A stretch of 64,000 bases of DNA from assembly GCF_900177675.1 (NCBI RefSeq), contig NZ_FXWM01000001.1, positions 247,501-311,500 on the forward strand. Reading direction: 5' to 3'. The notes under the pieces are model-generated. The model ran no database searches and had not been told where the DNA came from. It saw only the letters and a list, made by a program, of their open reading frames with translations. Positions within the stretch are counted from its first letter, which is position 1. Each line of letters starts with the position of its first letter. The DNA comes from Bacillus sp. OV166 (lineage in GTDB: Bacteria; Bacillota; Bacilli; Bacillales; Cytobacillaceae). Below, in pieces: positions 1 through 13,756 of the stretch. A program made the position numbers and the translations under genes.

Positions 1-38
1 GCAGAGGGTCGGCGGTTCGAGCCCGTCATCCTCCACCA
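1..38 (+). tRNA. tRNA-Val, 3' part only
   Basis: Only the end of the anticodon stem, the variable loop, the T arm, the acceptor 3' strand and an encoded CCA are inside the window. The sequence matches the 3' part of the Bacillus tRNA-Val(TAC) that opens the trnJ/trnB-type cluster, and the following order Thr-Lys-Leu-Gly-Leu-Arg-Pro-Ala agrees. The anticodon itself is outside the window, so the identity rests on similarity and context. Confidence 0.8.
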
Positions 39-53
39 TATTTACCTATAAAT

Positions 54-79
54 GCCGGAGTAGCTCAATTGGTAGAGCA
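54..79 (+). pseudogene. Truncated copy of the tRNA-Thr 5' half
   Basis: These 26 bases repeat the acceptor 5' strand, D arm and base 26 of the intact tRNA-Thr at 207-282, differing only at tRNA position 6 (A instead of G). With the two bases before it the direct repeat is 28 bp, at a distance of 153 bp. There is no anticodon stem, anticodon or T arm, so it cannot be a functional tRNA. It was probably left by a local duplication or insertion event. Confidence 0.85.
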
Positions 80-206
80 CGATTGAATAATCTCCTTGAA
101 TAAACTTCAGCATACTGACCGAGCTGCTGCTTGCATAAGCTTTCTGAGGTCAGGATGACGGCAAAGAAATCAGCGTGTTCAAAGTTTATATTTTTCCAAA
201 CTATAT
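80..206 (+). repeat. Palindromic insert between tRNA-Thr half-copy and intact tRNA-Thr
   Basis: This 127-bp piece separates the broken and intact tRNA-Thr copies. It contains nested inverted repeats: an outer pair of 8 bases at 100-107 and 182-189, and an inner pair of 10 bases with one mismatch at 111-120 and 148-157. RNA or single-stranded DNA from it could fold into one long imperfect hairpin. I do not recognise it. It has no convincing reading frame and resembles a small non-autonomous palindromic element. Confidence 0.5.
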
Positions 207-282
<76 letters not shown>

Positions 283-302
283 TTTTTCTTTCATCTTAGG
301 AT

Positions 303-378
303 GAGCCATTAGCTCAGTTGGTAGAGCATCTGACTTTTAATCAGAGGGTCGAAGGTTCGAGTCCTTCATGGCTCACCA
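303..378 (+). tRNA. tRNA-Lys (TTT)
   Basis: A 76-base cloverleaf with anticodon TTT in the loop CTTTTAA and an encoded CCA. It lies 20 bases after tRNA-Thr, in the usual Bacillus cluster order, and is read from the same precursor transcript. Confidence 0.97.
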
Positions 379-392
379 TTTTAAATGAATAT

Positions 393-477
393 GCGGGTGT
401 GGCGGAATTGGCAGACGCACCAGACTTAGGATCTGGCGCCGCAAGGCGTGGGGGTTCGACTCCCTTCACCCGCACCA
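393..477 (+). tRNA. tRNA-Leu (TAG)
   Basis: A class II tRNA of 85 bases with a long variable arm. The anticodon loop CTTAGGA gives anticodon TAG. The acceptor stem starts GCGGGTG and pairs with the sequence before the encoded CCA. Confidence 0.96.
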
Positions 478-491
478 TTTAATTTTCATAT

Positions 492-566
492 GCGGAAGTA
501 GTTCAGTGGTAGAACATCACCTTGCCAAGGTGGGGGTCGCGGGTTCGAATCCCGTCTTCCGCTCCA
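492..566 (+). tRNA. tRNA-Gly (GCC)
   Basis: A 75-base cloverleaf with anticodon GCC in the loop TTGCCAA and an encoded CCA. It is the fourth intact member of the cluster. Confidence 0.96.
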
Positions 567-576
567 ATTTTTTTAA

Positions 577-665
577 GCCGGGGTGGCGGAACTGGCAGAC
601 GCACAGGACTTAAAATCCTGCGGTAGGTGACTACCGTACCGGTTCGATTCCGGTCCTCGGCACCA
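577..665 (+). tRNA. tRNA-Leu (TAA)
   Basis: A class II tRNA of 89 bases with a long variable arm, anticodon TAA in the loop CTTAAAA, and an encoded CCA. It is the second leucine isoacceptor in the cluster. Confidence 0.96.
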
Positions 666-687
666 TTTAAGTTTATTAAATTCATAT

Positions 688-761
688 GCGCCCTTAGCTC
701 AGCTGGATAGAGTGTTTGACTACGAATCAAAAGGTCGGGAGTTCGAATCTCTCAGGGCGCA
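688..761 (+). tRNA. tRNA-Arg (ACG), CCA not encoded
   Basis: A 74-base cloverleaf with anticodon ACG in the loop CTACGAA. The discriminator A761 is followed by CTTTTA rather than CCA, so this is the only member of the cluster without an encoded CCA. It must receive its 3' end from a CCA-adding enzyme after RNase Z-type processing. The gap to tRNA-Pro is only six bases. Confidence 0.94.
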
Positions 762-767
762 CTTTTA

Positions 768-844
768 CGGGAAGTAGCTCAGCTTGGTAGAGCACTTGGT
801 TTGGGACCAAGGGGTCGCAGGTTCGAATCCTGTCTTCCCGACCA
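768..844 (+). tRNA. tRNA-Pro (TGG)
   Basis: A 77-base cloverleaf with anticodon TGG in the loop TTTGGGA and an encoded CCA. Confidence 0.96.
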
Positions 845-864
845 TTCTTTACTTATAACTTTAT

Positions 865-940
865 GGGGCCTTAGCTCAGCTGGGAGAGCGCCTGCTTTGC
901 ACGCAGGAGGTCAGCGGTTCGATCCCGCTAGGCTCCACCA
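865..940 (+). tRNA. tRNA-Ala (TGC)
   Basis: A 76-base cloverleaf with anticodon TGC in the loop TTTGCAC and an encoded CCA. It is the last tRNA before the rrn promoter. Confidence 0.97.
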
Positions 941-958
941 AAAATTTTAATTATTTTA

Positions 959-994
959 TTGACACAGTATTAACACTCTGTTAATATAATAAAG
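959..994 (+). promoter_or_regulatory. rrn operon promoter with internal palindrome
   Basis: A consensus -35 TTGACA (959-964) is followed after 17 bases by TAATAT (982-987), which puts the predicted start at G994. Initiation with G fits the GTP-sensing rrn promoters of Bacillus. A perfect 8-bp inverted repeat with a three-base loop (968-975 and 979-986) fills most of the spacer and the -10 element. The -10 could also be read as TATAAT at 985-990, but the spacer would then be 20. Confidence 0.75.
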
Positions 995-1014
995 TCGCAC
1001 AAACGACATGAAAT

Positions 1015-1024
1015 TGTTCTTTGA
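1015..1024 (+). promoter_or_regulatory. boxA-like antitermination site in rrn leader
   Basis: TGTTCTTTGA followed by AAACTA resembles the boxA antitermination sequence recognised by NusB/S10. The same motif recurs in the 16S-23S spacer as CGTTCTTTGA at 2777-2786, also followed by AAACTA. Two copies, each ahead of a large rRNA, is the usual Bacillus arrangement. Confidence 0.6.
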
Positions 1025-1124
1025 AAACTAAACAAACAAGACGTGTAAACAAACAAAAAAATTATTAGTGGATCTTTCGTATGAAAGTGAAGCTAAGCCA
1101 ACGTAACAAAATGAGCTAATCAAC

Positions 1125-2681
<1,557 letters not shown>

Positions 2682-2776
2682 ATAAAGCTGGACCTGTGAG
2701 CCAGACAAAACAGTTTGTGACACGATCTTTGTTTGTTTAGTTTTGAGAGTACAATTCTCTCAAAGCTTTTTTTAAT

Positions 2777-2786
2777 CGTTCTTTGA
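2777..2786 (+). promoter_or_regulatory. boxA-like site in 16S-23S spacer
   Basis: The spacer (2678-2879) contains no tRNA gene. It holds this second boxA-like CGTTCTTTGA and flanking inverted sequences that would form the 16S and 23S processing stems. Confidence 0.5.
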
Positions 2787-2879
2787 AAACTAGATAATCG
2801 TAATGAAGAAGTCAATGTAAGAACCGAGTCAATGCCATTTTAGTTTTCTCTCTTATGTAAGTAAGAGAATAACCTTTTA

Positions 2880-5812
<2,933 letters not shown>

Positions 5813-5890
5813 AATTTTTAAGGCAACTTGTTTTTACAAACTTCTTCTGCATTATCTAGTTTTGAGGGAATGATACCTCTAAAAAAATAG

Positions 5891-6007
<117 letters not shown>

Positions 6008-6016
6008 AAATCTAAG

Positions 6017-6041
6017 ACAACCAGAAATGGTTGTTTTTTTG
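6017..6041 (+). terminator. rrn operon terminator (first copy)
   Basis: A 7-bp stem (6017-6023 with 6028-6034), GAAA tetraloop and a T run make a classic intrinsic terminator ten bases after 5S rRNA. Stem and loop recur at 6233-6248. Confidence 0.93.
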
Positions 6042-6078
6042 TGTTTTCGAAGATCTATGTATGGGTGATCAGTAAATG

Positions 6079-6180
6079 ATAATTGTGCCCATGGAAGAGG
6101 AAAAGAGCCTGGGCCGGTCACAAAAAAGAATAATTGTGCCCATACAACAGAAAAAAAGACCATGGACGGTAACAAAGCAG
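6079..6180 (+). repeat. Two imperfect 51-bp direct repeats between duplicated terminators
   Basis: Units at 6079-6129 and 6130-6180 share a 14-base identical start (ATAATTGTGCCCAT) and then diverge. They lie between the two terminator copies in the gene-free stretch 6042-6340. Open frames across this stretch overlap 5S rRNA or the repeats and are not credible genes. Confidence 0.65.
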
Positions 6181-6232
6181 GGCCGCTCCCAACCCCTAAT
6201 GAAAGCAGTTCATAGCCAACACAAGTCAAAAG

Positions 6233-6258
6233 CAACCAGAAATGGTTGTTTTTTTTTG
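6233..6258 (+). terminator. Second copy of the rrn terminator
   Basis: The stem CAACCA / TGGTTG with the GAAA loop and a nine-base T run repeats the terminator at 6017-6041. It sits 0.2 kb downstream of 5S with no gene in between, and may act as a back-up terminator ahead of the ctsR promoter. Confidence 0.85.
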
Positions 6259-6340
6259 TTCTCAATTTCACCCCTACATATTTTAACTAATGTACGTTTC
6301 ACAATGGCGGGATTTGGAGAAAATCATTAGTAGTGAATCA

Positions 6341-6388
6341 TTGCATCTACATAAAAAATTCAGTATAATTTAGTCAAATATAGTCAAA
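6341..6388 (+). promoter_or_regulatory. ctsR operon promoter with CtsR operator
   Basis: TTGCAT (6341-6346), a 17-base spacer and TATAAT (6364-6369) form a SigA promoter. Directly downstream the heptad AGTCAAA occurs twice (6372-6378 and 6382-6388), separated by three bases. This matches the CtsR direct-repeat operator RGTCAAANANRGTCAAA. CtsR therefore represses its own operon, with release on heat or protein stress. Confidence 0.92.
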
Positions 6389-6410
6389 GTCAGAGAATGG
6401 GGGTGGGAAG

Positions 6411-6872
6411 ATGAGAAACATCTCTGATATTATTGAAAAATATCTTAAACAAGTATTGGAATTAAGTGAAAAGGATCTTGTTGAAATTAAACGAAGTGAA
6501 ATCGCTGATAAATTTCAATGTGTACCATCTCAAATAAATTATGTGATCAATACCCGTTTTACAATTGAAAGAGGATATATTGTGGAGAGTAAACGGGGCG
6601 GTGGTGGGTATATAAGGATCATGAAGGTTCAATCCCATGACTTGGCCCATTTAATTGATCAATTGCTCTCACTTATCCAAGGCAGGGTTAGTCAAACAAG
6701 TGCAGAGGACGTCATTTTAAGGCTCGTCCAAGAAGAAATTATTTCACAGCGGGAAGCGAAAATTATGTTAAGTGTAATCGATCGTTCCGTTCTTTATATT
6801 GATCTTCCATACCGTGATGAATTAAGAGCACGAATGCTAAAAGCGATGTTAACATCTTTAAAATATAAATAA
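6411..6872 (+). CDS. ctsR: Class III stress repressor CtsR
   Basis: A 153-residue repressor of clp genes. An N-terminal winged helix-turn-helix carries the glycine-rich wing after K61-R62 (RGGGGYIRI), where R62 is the arginine known in Bacillus CtsR to be phosphorylated by McsB. The C-terminal half is the dimerisation and McsB/ClpC contact domain. The ATG follows a GGGGGTGGG ribosome binding site. It is the first gene of ctsR-mcsA-mcsB-clpC and has its operator directly upstream. Confidence 0.98.
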   Translation: MRNISDIIEKYLKQVLELSEKDLVEIKRSEIADKFQCVPSQINYVINTRFTIERGYIVESKRGGGGYIRIMKVQSHDLAHLIDQLLSLIQGRVSQTSAEDVILRLVQEEIISQREAKIMLSVIDRSVLYIDLPYRDELRARMLKAMLTSLKYK

Positions 6873-6899
6873 ATTTTTTTCTGAGTAAGAGGTGAAAAT

Positions 6900-7448
6900 A
6901 TGATTTGCCAAGAATGTAATCAAAGACCTGCAGCTCTTCATTTTACAAAAATCATTAATGGTGAAAAGACTGAAGTGCATCTTTGTGAAAAGTGTGCTCA
7001 GGAAAAGGGAGAAATGTTCATTTTCAATGGGGAATCTGGTTTTGCTTTTAATAATTTATTAGCAGGATTATTAAATATTGATCCAAACTTTCAAAAGCCA
7101 AGCCAAAGTCCCTTCCACCAGGAGGAGATTCTTCAATGTGACTCTTGCTCAATGACTTTTCCACAATTTCTAAAGGTAGGCCGCTTTGGATGTTCCCATT
7201 GTTACGAAGCGTTTAAAGAACAACTTATACCAGTTTTAAGACGACTTCATAGCGGGAACTGGACACATAATGGGAAAATACCGAAGAGAATTGGCGGAGG
7301 AATCCATCTTCGTAAACAAATTGAAGAATTGAAAAGTAATCTAAAGGATTCAATCCACAATGAAGAATTTGAAAAGGCGGCAGAGATTCGTGATGAAATA
7401 CGAAAGTTGGAGAAGAATTTAACAGCCAGCCATGAGGGAGGGGAATAA
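6900..7448 (+). CDS. mcsA: McsA, zinc-finger activator of McsB
   Basis: A 182-residue adaptor. Four CxxC pairs at C3/C6, C29/C32, C80/C83 and C98/C101 form two zinc modules. The C-terminus (about 140-176) is a UvrB/C-type UVR motif that interacts with McsB and ClpC. In Bacillus it activates the arginine kinase McsB and protects against heavy metal and redox stress. It starts 27 bases after ctsR with AGAGGTG as ribosome binding site. Confidence 0.97.
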   Translation: MICQECNQRPAALHFTKIINGEKTEVHLCEKCAQEKGEMFIFNGESGFAFNNLLAGLLNIDPNFQKPSQSPFHQEEILQCDSCSMTFPQFLKVGRFGCSHCYEAFKEQLIPVLRRLHSGNWTHNGKIPKRIGGGIHLRKQIEELKSNLKDSIHNEEFEKAAEIRDEIRKLEKNLTASHEGGE

Positions 7449-7449
7449 C

Positions 7450-8520
7450 ATGTCGCTTGAACGATTTCTAAATCAAGCTGTCAGCTCCTGGATGAGTGCG
7501 GAGGGACCGGATTCAGATATTGTCCTTAGCTCCCGGATTCGTTTGGCTCGTAACTTTGATGCTTATAAATTTCCAACCCTTTTTTCACATGATGAAGCAA
7601 AATTGATTATTGAAAATATGGAAGAAATTTTAAAACAGTCTCCTATTCAAAAGTTTGGCCAAATGGAATTGTTGAAAATTGAAGAATTACAGCCGCTCCA
7701 AAAAAGGGTATTAGTTGAAAAACATATAATAAGCCCTCATCTAGCTGAAGATTCACCATATGGGGCAGTTCTATTAACCGAAAATGAAGAAGTTAGTATT
7801 ATGATTAATGAAGAGGATCATATTCGGATTCAATGCTTGTATCCAGGTTTGCAATTATCTGAAGCGTTGGATGCTGCGAATGAAATCGATGATTGGCTTG
7901 AAAGTAATATTCAATACGCATTTGATGAAAAACACGGCTATTTAACCAGTTGTCCTACTAACGTTGGTACAGGTCTACGTGCTTCGGTCATGATGCACTT
8001 GCCAGGGTTAATGTTAACACAGCAAATTAATAAAATTATTCCTGCAATTCACCAATTAGGTCTTGTTGTTAGAGGAATTTATGGTGAAGGTAGCGAAGCA
8101 TTAGGTAATATATTTCAAATTTCTAATCAAATCACACTTGGTAAATCAGAAGAGGACATTGGCCGTGACCTAAAAGGGGTTGTAAGTCAACTCATTTCAC
8201 AAGAAAGGTCGGCCCGTGAAGCATTACGAAAAACTTCGAACATACAATTAGAAGACAGGGTATTCAGATCATTAGGTGTGTTATCTAATAGCCGAATTAT
8301 TGAATCGAAAGAAGCAGCTAGATGTTTATCCGATGTTCGGCTTGGAATAGATATGGGTTATATTGATAAAATGCCTAAGACAATCTTAAATGAATTAATG
8401 ATATTGACCCAGCCAGGATTCTTACAGCAATATGCTGGGGGTTCATTAAGACCACATGAAAGAGACATCAGACGGGCAGCATTAATTAGGGAACGAATAA
8501 AAATGGAGCAAGAAAAATAG
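7450..8520 (+). CDS. mcsB: Protein arginine kinase McsB
   Basis: A 356-residue phosphagen-kinase-fold enzyme that phosphorylates arginines and tags proteins for ClpCP. Visible motifs are [10 protein letters not shown] (27-36), NEEDH (120-124), and CPTNVGTG with C168, plus the C-terminal [12 protein letters not shown] stretch of the phosphoarginine pocket. An in-frame ATG at 7432 exists, but the one at 7450 matches known McsB starts and follows GAGGGAGGGG at good spacing. It begins two bases after mcsA. Confidence 0.97.
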   Translation: MSLERFLNQAVSSWMSAEGPDSDIVLSSRIRLARNFDAYKFPTLFSHDEAKLIIENMEEILKQSPIQKFGQMELLKIEELQPLQKRVLVEKHIISPHLAEDSPYGAVLLTENEEVSIMINEEDHIRIQCLYPGLQLSEALDAANEIDDWLESNIQYAFDEKHGYLTSCPTNVGTGLRASVMMHLPGLMLTQQINKIIPAIHQLGLVVRGIYGEGSEALGNIFQISNQITLGKSEEDIGRDLKGVVSQLISQERSAREALRKTSNIQLEDRVFRSLGVLSNSRIIESKEAARCLSDVRLGIDMGYIDKMPKTILNELMILTQPGFLQQYAGGSLRPHERDIRRAALIRERIKMEQEK

Positions 8521-8536
8521 TGGGGAGGAAAAGAAT

Positions 8537-10978
8537 ATGATGTTCGGCCGTTTTACTGAAAGAGCGCAGAAAGTTCTAGCTTTAGCACAAGAGGAAGCGA
8601 TTCGTCTTGGTCATAACAATATTGGAACAGAGCACATTTTATTGGGGTTAACTCGGGAAGGTGAAGGGATTGCTGCGAAAGCCCTTTATGGACTTGGGCT
8701 AGGTTCTGAAAAAATCCAAAAAGAAGTAGAAAATTTAATTGGCAAAGGACAGGATGCTTCTCAAACCATTCACTATACTCCAAGAGCTAAAAAGGTCATT
8801 GAATTATCGATGGATGAAGCACGAAAATTAGGGCATTCTTATGTAGGGACCGAGCATATTCTCCTTGGCTTAATCCGAGAAGGAGAAGGGGTTGCTGCCC
8901 GAGTACTTAATAATTTGGGAGTTAGTTTAAATAAGGCAAGACAGCAAGTTCTTCAACTATTAGGAAGTAATGAGTCTGGCGGGCATCAAGGCGGGGCATC
9001 AGCAAGTGCTAATACGCCGACGCTAGATAGCCTTGCACGGGATCTAACATCAATTGCCCGCGAAGGAAGCCTGGATCCTGTTATTGGGCGCGGTAAGGAA
9101 ATTCAACGTGTGATTGAAGTGTTAAGCCGTCGGACAAAAAATAATCCGGTATTAATTGGAGAGCCTGGTGTAGGTAAAACAGCCATTGCAGAAGGACTCG
9201 CCCAACAAATTGTCAATAACGAAGTTCCTGAAATTTTGCGTGATAAACGCGTTATGACGCTAGATATGGGGACAGTCGTTGCAGGGACAAAATACCGCGG
9301 TGAATTTGAAGATCGTTTGAAAAAAGTCATGGATGAAATTCGCCAAGCAGGAAATATTATTCTTTTCATTGATGAGTTGCATACATTGATTGGTGCGGGT
9401 GGTGCAGAAGGGGCTATTGATGCTTCCAATATCTTAAAACCATCGCTTGCTCGTGGAGAACTCCAATGTATTGGAGCAACCACACTGGATGAATATCGCA
9501 AATATATCGAAAAAGATGCCGCTTTAGAACGACGATTCCAGCCAATTCGTGTCGATGAACCAACAGCGGAAGAATCAATTCAGATTTTAGAAGGGTTACG
9601 TGACCGGTATGAAGCCCATCACCGTGTCTCCATTACAGATGAAGCGATTAAGGCAGCTGTTAAACTATCAGACCGCTATATCTCTGATCGCTTCCTGCCA
9701 GATAAAGCGATTGATTTAATCGATGAAGCAGGTTCCAAGGTACGTCTTCGTTCCTTTACCACTCCACCTAATTTAAAAGAATTAGAAGTGAAGCTTGAGG
9801 AAGTACGAAAGGAAAAGGATTCTGCAGTCCAAAGTCAAGAATTTGAAAAAGCGGCTTCTTTACGGGATACGGAGCAGCGTTTGCGTGAACAACTAGAGGA
9901 AACAAAGAAGAACTGGAAAGAAAAGCAAGGGAAAGAAAACAATGAAGTAACAGTTGAAGATATTGCAAGTGTTGTTTCAAGCTGGACCGGTGTCCCTGTT
10001 TCCAAGCTAGCTCAAACAGAGATGACGAAGCTGCTTAATTTAGAGGAAGTTCTCCATTCTCGTGTCATTGGCCAGGAGGAGGCTGTTAAGGCAGTATCTA
10101 AGGCTGTCCGTCGTGCCAGAGCAGGATTAAAAGATCCAAAACGGCCAATTGGCTCCTTCGTTTTCTTAGGACCGACTGGTGTAGGGAAAACAGAATTAGC
10201 CCGTGCCCTTGCTGAAGCCATGTTTGGTGACGAGGATGCGATGATTCGGATTGACATGTCCGAGTATATGGAGAAGCATTCTACCTCTCGTCTTGTTGGT
10301 TCACCGCCAGGATATGTCGGCTATGAGGAAGGCGGACAATTAACAGAGAAGGTTCGCAGAAAGCCATATTCCGTTGTTTTGCTTGATGAAATTGAAAAGG
10401 CACATCCAGATGTATTTAATATCCTTTTGCAGGTTCTAGAAGATGGCCGTTTGACTGATTCAAAAGGAAGAACAGTAGATTTCCGTAATACCGTCTTGAT
10501 TATGACATCCAATGTTGGTGCTGAAGCATTAAAACGGAACAAGTATGTCGGCTTTAATATTCAGGATGGCGAACAGGATTATAAAGACATGAAGGGGAAA
10601 GTAATGGGCGAATTAAAGAAAGCCTTCCGCCCTGAATTCTTGAACCGTATTGATGAAATTATTGTTTTCCATGCGTTGGAGAGAAAGCATCTTGAAGAGA
10701 TTGTAACTTTACTTTCAGAGCAGTTAATTAAACGCTTAAAAGAGCAAAATATTTCTTTAGAATTAACTTTAGCAGCAAAGGAAAAAATTTCTCAGGAAGG
10801 TTATGACCCTGAGTATGGGGCAAGACCATTGCGCCGTGCGATTCAAAAGCATATTGAAGACCGACTTTCAGAAGAACTATTAAAAGGAACATTATTAACA
10901 GGTCAGCATGCGGTGATCGATGTTGATAATGGAGAATTTATTGTTCGAATGGAAGAGAAAACAAGTTTGGTAAAATAG
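8537..10978 (+). CDS. clpC: AAA+ unfoldase ClpC
   Basis: An 813-residue HSP100 ATPase that feeds substrates to ClpP. It has the double Clp-N domain (about 1-145), NBD1 with Walker A GEPGVGKT (208-215), a coiled M-domain with UVR motif (about 410-460), and NBD2 with GPTGVGKT (545-552). The length matches the B. subtilis protein. The start is ATG-ATG; the first is used, nine bases after GGGGAGG. It is the last gene of the CtsR-controlled operon and is followed by a terminator. Confidence 0.98.
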   Translation: MMFGRFTERAQKVLALAQEEAIRLGHNNIGTEHILLGLTREGEGIAAKALYGLGLGSEKIQKEVENLIGKGQDASQTIHYTPRAKKVIELSMDEARKLGHSYVGTEHILLGLIREGEGVAARVLNNLGVSLNKARQQVLQLLGSNESGGHQGGASASANTPTLDSLARDLTSIAREGSLDPVIGRGKEIQRVIEVLSRRTKNNPVLIGEPGVGKTAIAEGLAQQIVNNEVPEILRDKRVMTLDMGTVVAGTKYRGEFEDRLKKVMDEIRQAGNIILFIDELHTLIGAGGAEGAIDASNILKPSLARGELQCIGATTLDEYRKYIEKDAALERRFQPIRVDEPTAEESIQILEGLRDRYEAHHRVSITDEAIKAAVKLSDRYISDRFLPDKAIDLIDEAGSKVRLRSFTTPPNLKELEVKLEEVRKEKDSAVQSQEFEKAASLRDTEQRLREQLEETKKNWKEKQGKENNEVTVEDIASVVSSWTGVPVSKLAQTEMTKLLNLEEVLHSRVIGQEEAVKAVSKAVRRARAGLKDPKRPIGSFVFLGPTGVGKTELARALAEAMFGDEDAMIRIDMSEYMEKHSTSRLVGSPPGYVGYEEGGQLTEKVRRKPYSVVLLDEIEKAHPDVFNILLQVLEDGRLTDSKGRTVDFRNTVLIMTSNVGAEALKRNKYVGFNIQDGEQDYKDMKGKVMGELKKAFRPEFLNRIDEIIVFHALERKHLEEIVTLLSEQLIKRLKEQNISLELTLAAKEKISQEGYDPEYGARPLRRAIQKHIEDRLSEELLKGTLLTGQHAVIDVDNGEFIVRMEEKTSLVK

Positions 10979-11009
10979 AAATGTAATCAATTAGTGTTGC
11001 TATACCATG

Positions 11010-11052
11010 AGAGGTACACGTTAATAAAGCTAAACCGTGTACCTCTTTTTTT
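11010..11052 (+). terminator. Terminator after clpC
   Basis: A perfect 11-bp stem (11010-11020 with 11036-11046) with a 15-base loop, followed by a T run. It separates the heat-shock operon from radA. Partial readthrough would keep radA-disA expression linked to stress. Confidence 0.9.
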
Positions 11053-11090
11053 AATTATTTGTAATGTTTCAACGAGAGGATCGAAGTAGA

Positions 11091-12473
11091 ATGGCAAAAC
11101 GTAAGACAAAGTTTATGTGTCAGGAGTGCGGGTATGAATCTCCAAAGTGGATGGGGAAATGCCCTGGCTGCGGTGAATGGAATAAGATGGTCGAAGAAGT
11201 TGAAGTAACTGGTGCAACAAGAAGAGGGGCATTCGCCCATTCCCAAGGCGGATCAGGACTGTTAACCAAACCAATGCCGATCAATTCCATTGAAATGGAG
11301 AATGAACCAAGGATTCAAACGGACTTAAATGAATTAAACCGGGTACTTGGCGGGGGTGTGGTCAAGGGATCCTTAGTGCTGATTGGCGGAGACCCTGGAA
11401 TCGGTAAATCAACGCTTCTGTTACAGGTATCATCGCAATTAGCGAATAAAGGAAATAAGGTTTTATACATATCTGGTGAGGAATCATTACGGCAAACAAA
11501 GCTTCGTGCGGAGCGATTAGGAATATCCTCTGAAAATCTCCTCGTTTACTCTGAAACGAATCTTGAGGAAATTAACCGGACCATTGATAGTACAAATCCA
11601 AGCTTTGTCATTATTGATTCTATCCAAACGGTATTTCACCCAGATGTGACAAGCGCGCCTGGGAGTGTCTCACAGGTGCGTGAGTGTACCTCGGAATTAA
11701 TGAGAATTGGGAAAACCAAAGGGATTGCGATCTTTATTGTTGGACACGTAACCAAAGAAGGATCGATAGCCGGCCCTAGGCTGTTAGAGCATATGGTGGA
11801 TACCGTCCTCTATTTTGAAGGTGAAAGACATCATACCTATCGGATTTTACGGGCAGTTAAAAACCGTTTTGGTTCAACCAATGAAATGGGAATCTTTGAA
11901 ATGAAAGAATTCGGTCTTGAAGAAGTGGCAAATCCCTCCGAGATATTTTTAGAAGAGCGTTCACGAGGTGCTGCTGGCTCAACGGTGGTCGCATCGATGG
12001 AAGGGACAAGGCCGGTCCTCGTTGAAATTCAAGCGTTAATTTCCCCCACTAGCTTTGGGAACCCAAGAAGAATGGCCACAGGAATTGACCATAACCGTGT
12101 GCCGCTTTTGATGGCGGTATTAGAAAAGCGAGTTGGGATGCTTCTTCAGAATCAGGATGCTTACCTAAAAGTTGCAGGAGGCGTAAAATTAGATGAACCA
12201 GCAATTGATTTAGCCGTTGCTGTCAGTATTGCGTCAAGCTTTAGAGATAAACCAACAAGACCAACCGATTGTATTATTGGAGAAGTCGGGTTAACCGGTG
12301 AAGTAAGAAGGGTTTCAAGGATTGAGCAGCGTGTCCAGGAAGCGGCCAAGCTAGGATTTGAGCGAGTCATTCTACCAGCTAATAATCTTAGCGGCTGGAA
12401 GGGCCCAAACGGAGTTGAACTCATTGGTGTGAAGTCAGTGAGCGAAGCATTAAAAGCAGCGTTAGGAGTGTAG
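11091..12473 (+). CDS. radA: DNA repair ATPase RadA (Sms)
   Basis: A 460-residue RecA-related helicase that promotes branch migration in recombination. It has an N-terminal zinc finger C10-C13-C24-C27, Walker [11 protein letters not shown] (99-108), the RadA signature KNRFG (257-261) and a C-terminal Lon-like domain. A frame opening at 11064 adds nine residues, but the ATG at 11091 matches the conserved MAK start. It is adjacent to disA; in B. subtilis RadA and DisA interact at DNA lesions. Confidence 0.97.
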   Translation: MAKRKTKFMCQECGYESPKWMGKCPGCGEWNKMVEEVEVTGATRRGAFAHSQGGSGLLTKPMPINSIEMENEPRIQTDLNELNRVLGGGVVKGSLVLIGGDPGIGKSTLLLQVSSQLANKGNKVLYISGEESLRQTKLRAERLGISSENLLVYSETNLEEINRTIDSTNPSFVIIDSIQTVFHPDVTSAPGSVSQVRECTSELMRIGKTKGIAIFIVGHVTKEGSIAGPRLLEHMVDTVLYFEGERHHTYRILRAVKNRFGSTNEMGIFEMKEFGLEEVANPSEIFLEERSRGAAGSTVVASMEGTRPVLVEIQALISPTSFGNPRRMATGIDHNRVPLLMAVLEKRVGMLLQNQDAYLKVAGGVKLDEPAIDLAVAVSIASSFRDKPTRPTDCIIGEVGLTGEVRRVSRIEQRVQEAAKLGFERVILPANNLSGWKGPNGVELIGVKSVSEALKAALGV

Positions 12474-12476
12474 CAG

Positions 12477-13550
12477 ATGGAGAGTAAAAAGCTTGGTGAG
12501 CATACCGTAAGTGAAGTTTTACAGTTCCTTGCACCTGGTACACCCATTCGCGAGGGAATCGACAATGTGCTCCGTGCGAACACAGGCGGGCTTATTGTCA
12601 TTGGTTTTAACGAAAAGGTAAAAAGTATCGTTGACGGCGGCTTTGAAATCAATTGCCCATTTTCGCCCAGCTTTTTATATGAACTAGCAAAAATGGACGG
12701 GGCCATTATCCTCAATGAATTAGGAAATAAAATTCTTTTTGCCAATGCCCAGTTAGCCCCTGATTCCGATATACCTTCTTCTGAAACAGGGATGCGGCAC
12801 CGCACAGCAGAAAGAGTAGCGAAACAAACAAAAGCTCTAGTGATTGCCATTTCCCAAAGAAGAAATGTCATTACCCTGTATCAAGGGAATTTTCGCTATG
12901 CATTAAAAGATATTGCGGTAATTTTAACAAAAGCCAATCAAGCCATTCAGACGCTTGAGAAGTATAAAACCGTTTTGGAACAAAGTATCAGCAATTTGAG
13001 TATCCTAGAGTTCGAGGAATCCGTAACCTATAACGATTTTTTACTTGTTCTCCATCGTTTTGAAATGGTCTTAAAGATTAAGAATGAACTTCTAACCTAT
13101 TTACATGAGTTAGGAACAGAAGGTCGTCTCATTCGTTTACAATTGAATGAAATATTAACAGATCTCGAAGACGAGACAATGCTCATTATTAAAGATTATG
13201 CCTTCGACAGAGACATCAAGGCCAGAGAAGTGATTGGACGGATGCAGGCCATGGCTACGAGCGGTACCATTGAGGATATGGTCTTATTAAAATTGATGGG
13301 ATACCTTGGCTATGTGCACCTTGATGAGAATAAAAGTCCGCGCGGCTACAGAATTCTTAATAAAATTCCAAGACTTCCATCCATCATTATTGAAAATCTC
13401 ATCAGCAGTTTTGGTGAGCTTTCAAAAATAATAACCGCAACAGTGGAAGAACTTGATGATGTGGAAGGAATCGGGGAAGTTCGTGCCAAAAAGATTAAGG
13501 AAGGCTTTAAATTGATCAAAGAGCGGTTATACACCGATCGCCATCTATAA
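12477..13550 (+). CDS. disA: Diadenylate cyclase DisA, DNA integrity scanner
   Basis: A 357-residue enzyme that makes c-di-AMP from two ATP and stalls on branched DNA. The DAC domain carries DGA (74-76) and the RHR motif (107-109) within [10 protein letters not shown] helical linker follows, and helix-hairpin-helix DNA-binding repeats occupy about 300-357. The ATG lies three bases after the radA stop, so the two genes are cotranscribed. Confidence 0.97.
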   Translation: MESKKLGEHTVSEVLQFLAPGTPIREGIDNVLRANTGGLIVIGFNEKVKSIVDGGFEINCPFSPSFLYELAKMDGAIILNELGNKILFANAQLAPDSDIPSSETGMRHRTAERVAKQTKALVIAISQRRNVITLYQGNFRYALKDIAVILTKANQAIQTLEKYKTVLEQSISNLSILEFEESVTYNDFLLVLHRFEMVLKIKNELLTYLHELGTEGRLIRLQLNEILTDLEDETMLIIKDYAFDRDIKAREVIGRMQAMATSGTIEDMVLLKLMGYLGYVHLDENKSPRGYRILNKIPRLPSIIIENLISSFGELSKIITATVEELDDVEGIGEVRAKKIKEGFKLIKERLYTDRHL

Positions 13551-13595
13551 AAGCAATTATATCTAGGTTCCTAAAAGTTAAAAAAATCCAATTGT

Positions 13596-13624
13596 TTGAC
13601 AGAAAAATTATCCAATGCTACCCT
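13596..13624 (+). promoter_or_regulatory. Candidate promoter for yacL
   Basis: A consensus TTGACA (13596-13601) is followed by 17 bases and TACCCT (13619-13624). The -10 is poor, but a TG at 13616-13617 gives an extended -10. It lies in the 206-base gap between disA and yacL. Confidence 0.4.
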
Positions 13625-13756
13625 AGGGGAGAATCTTCAACCTATTAATTTTCACTAACAAATTAAATTTAATACGTTTTTGTAATCGAAAAATAATCTG
13701 TAAATTAAGGTTTCATTTCCATGAATATGTTTATAATGAATAGAGGAGGTGAAGGA

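Noticed and set aside
12161..12871. A minus-strand frame of 236 codons opposite radA and disA.
   Set aside because: It is a shadow of two well-conserved genes, with no supported start or product.
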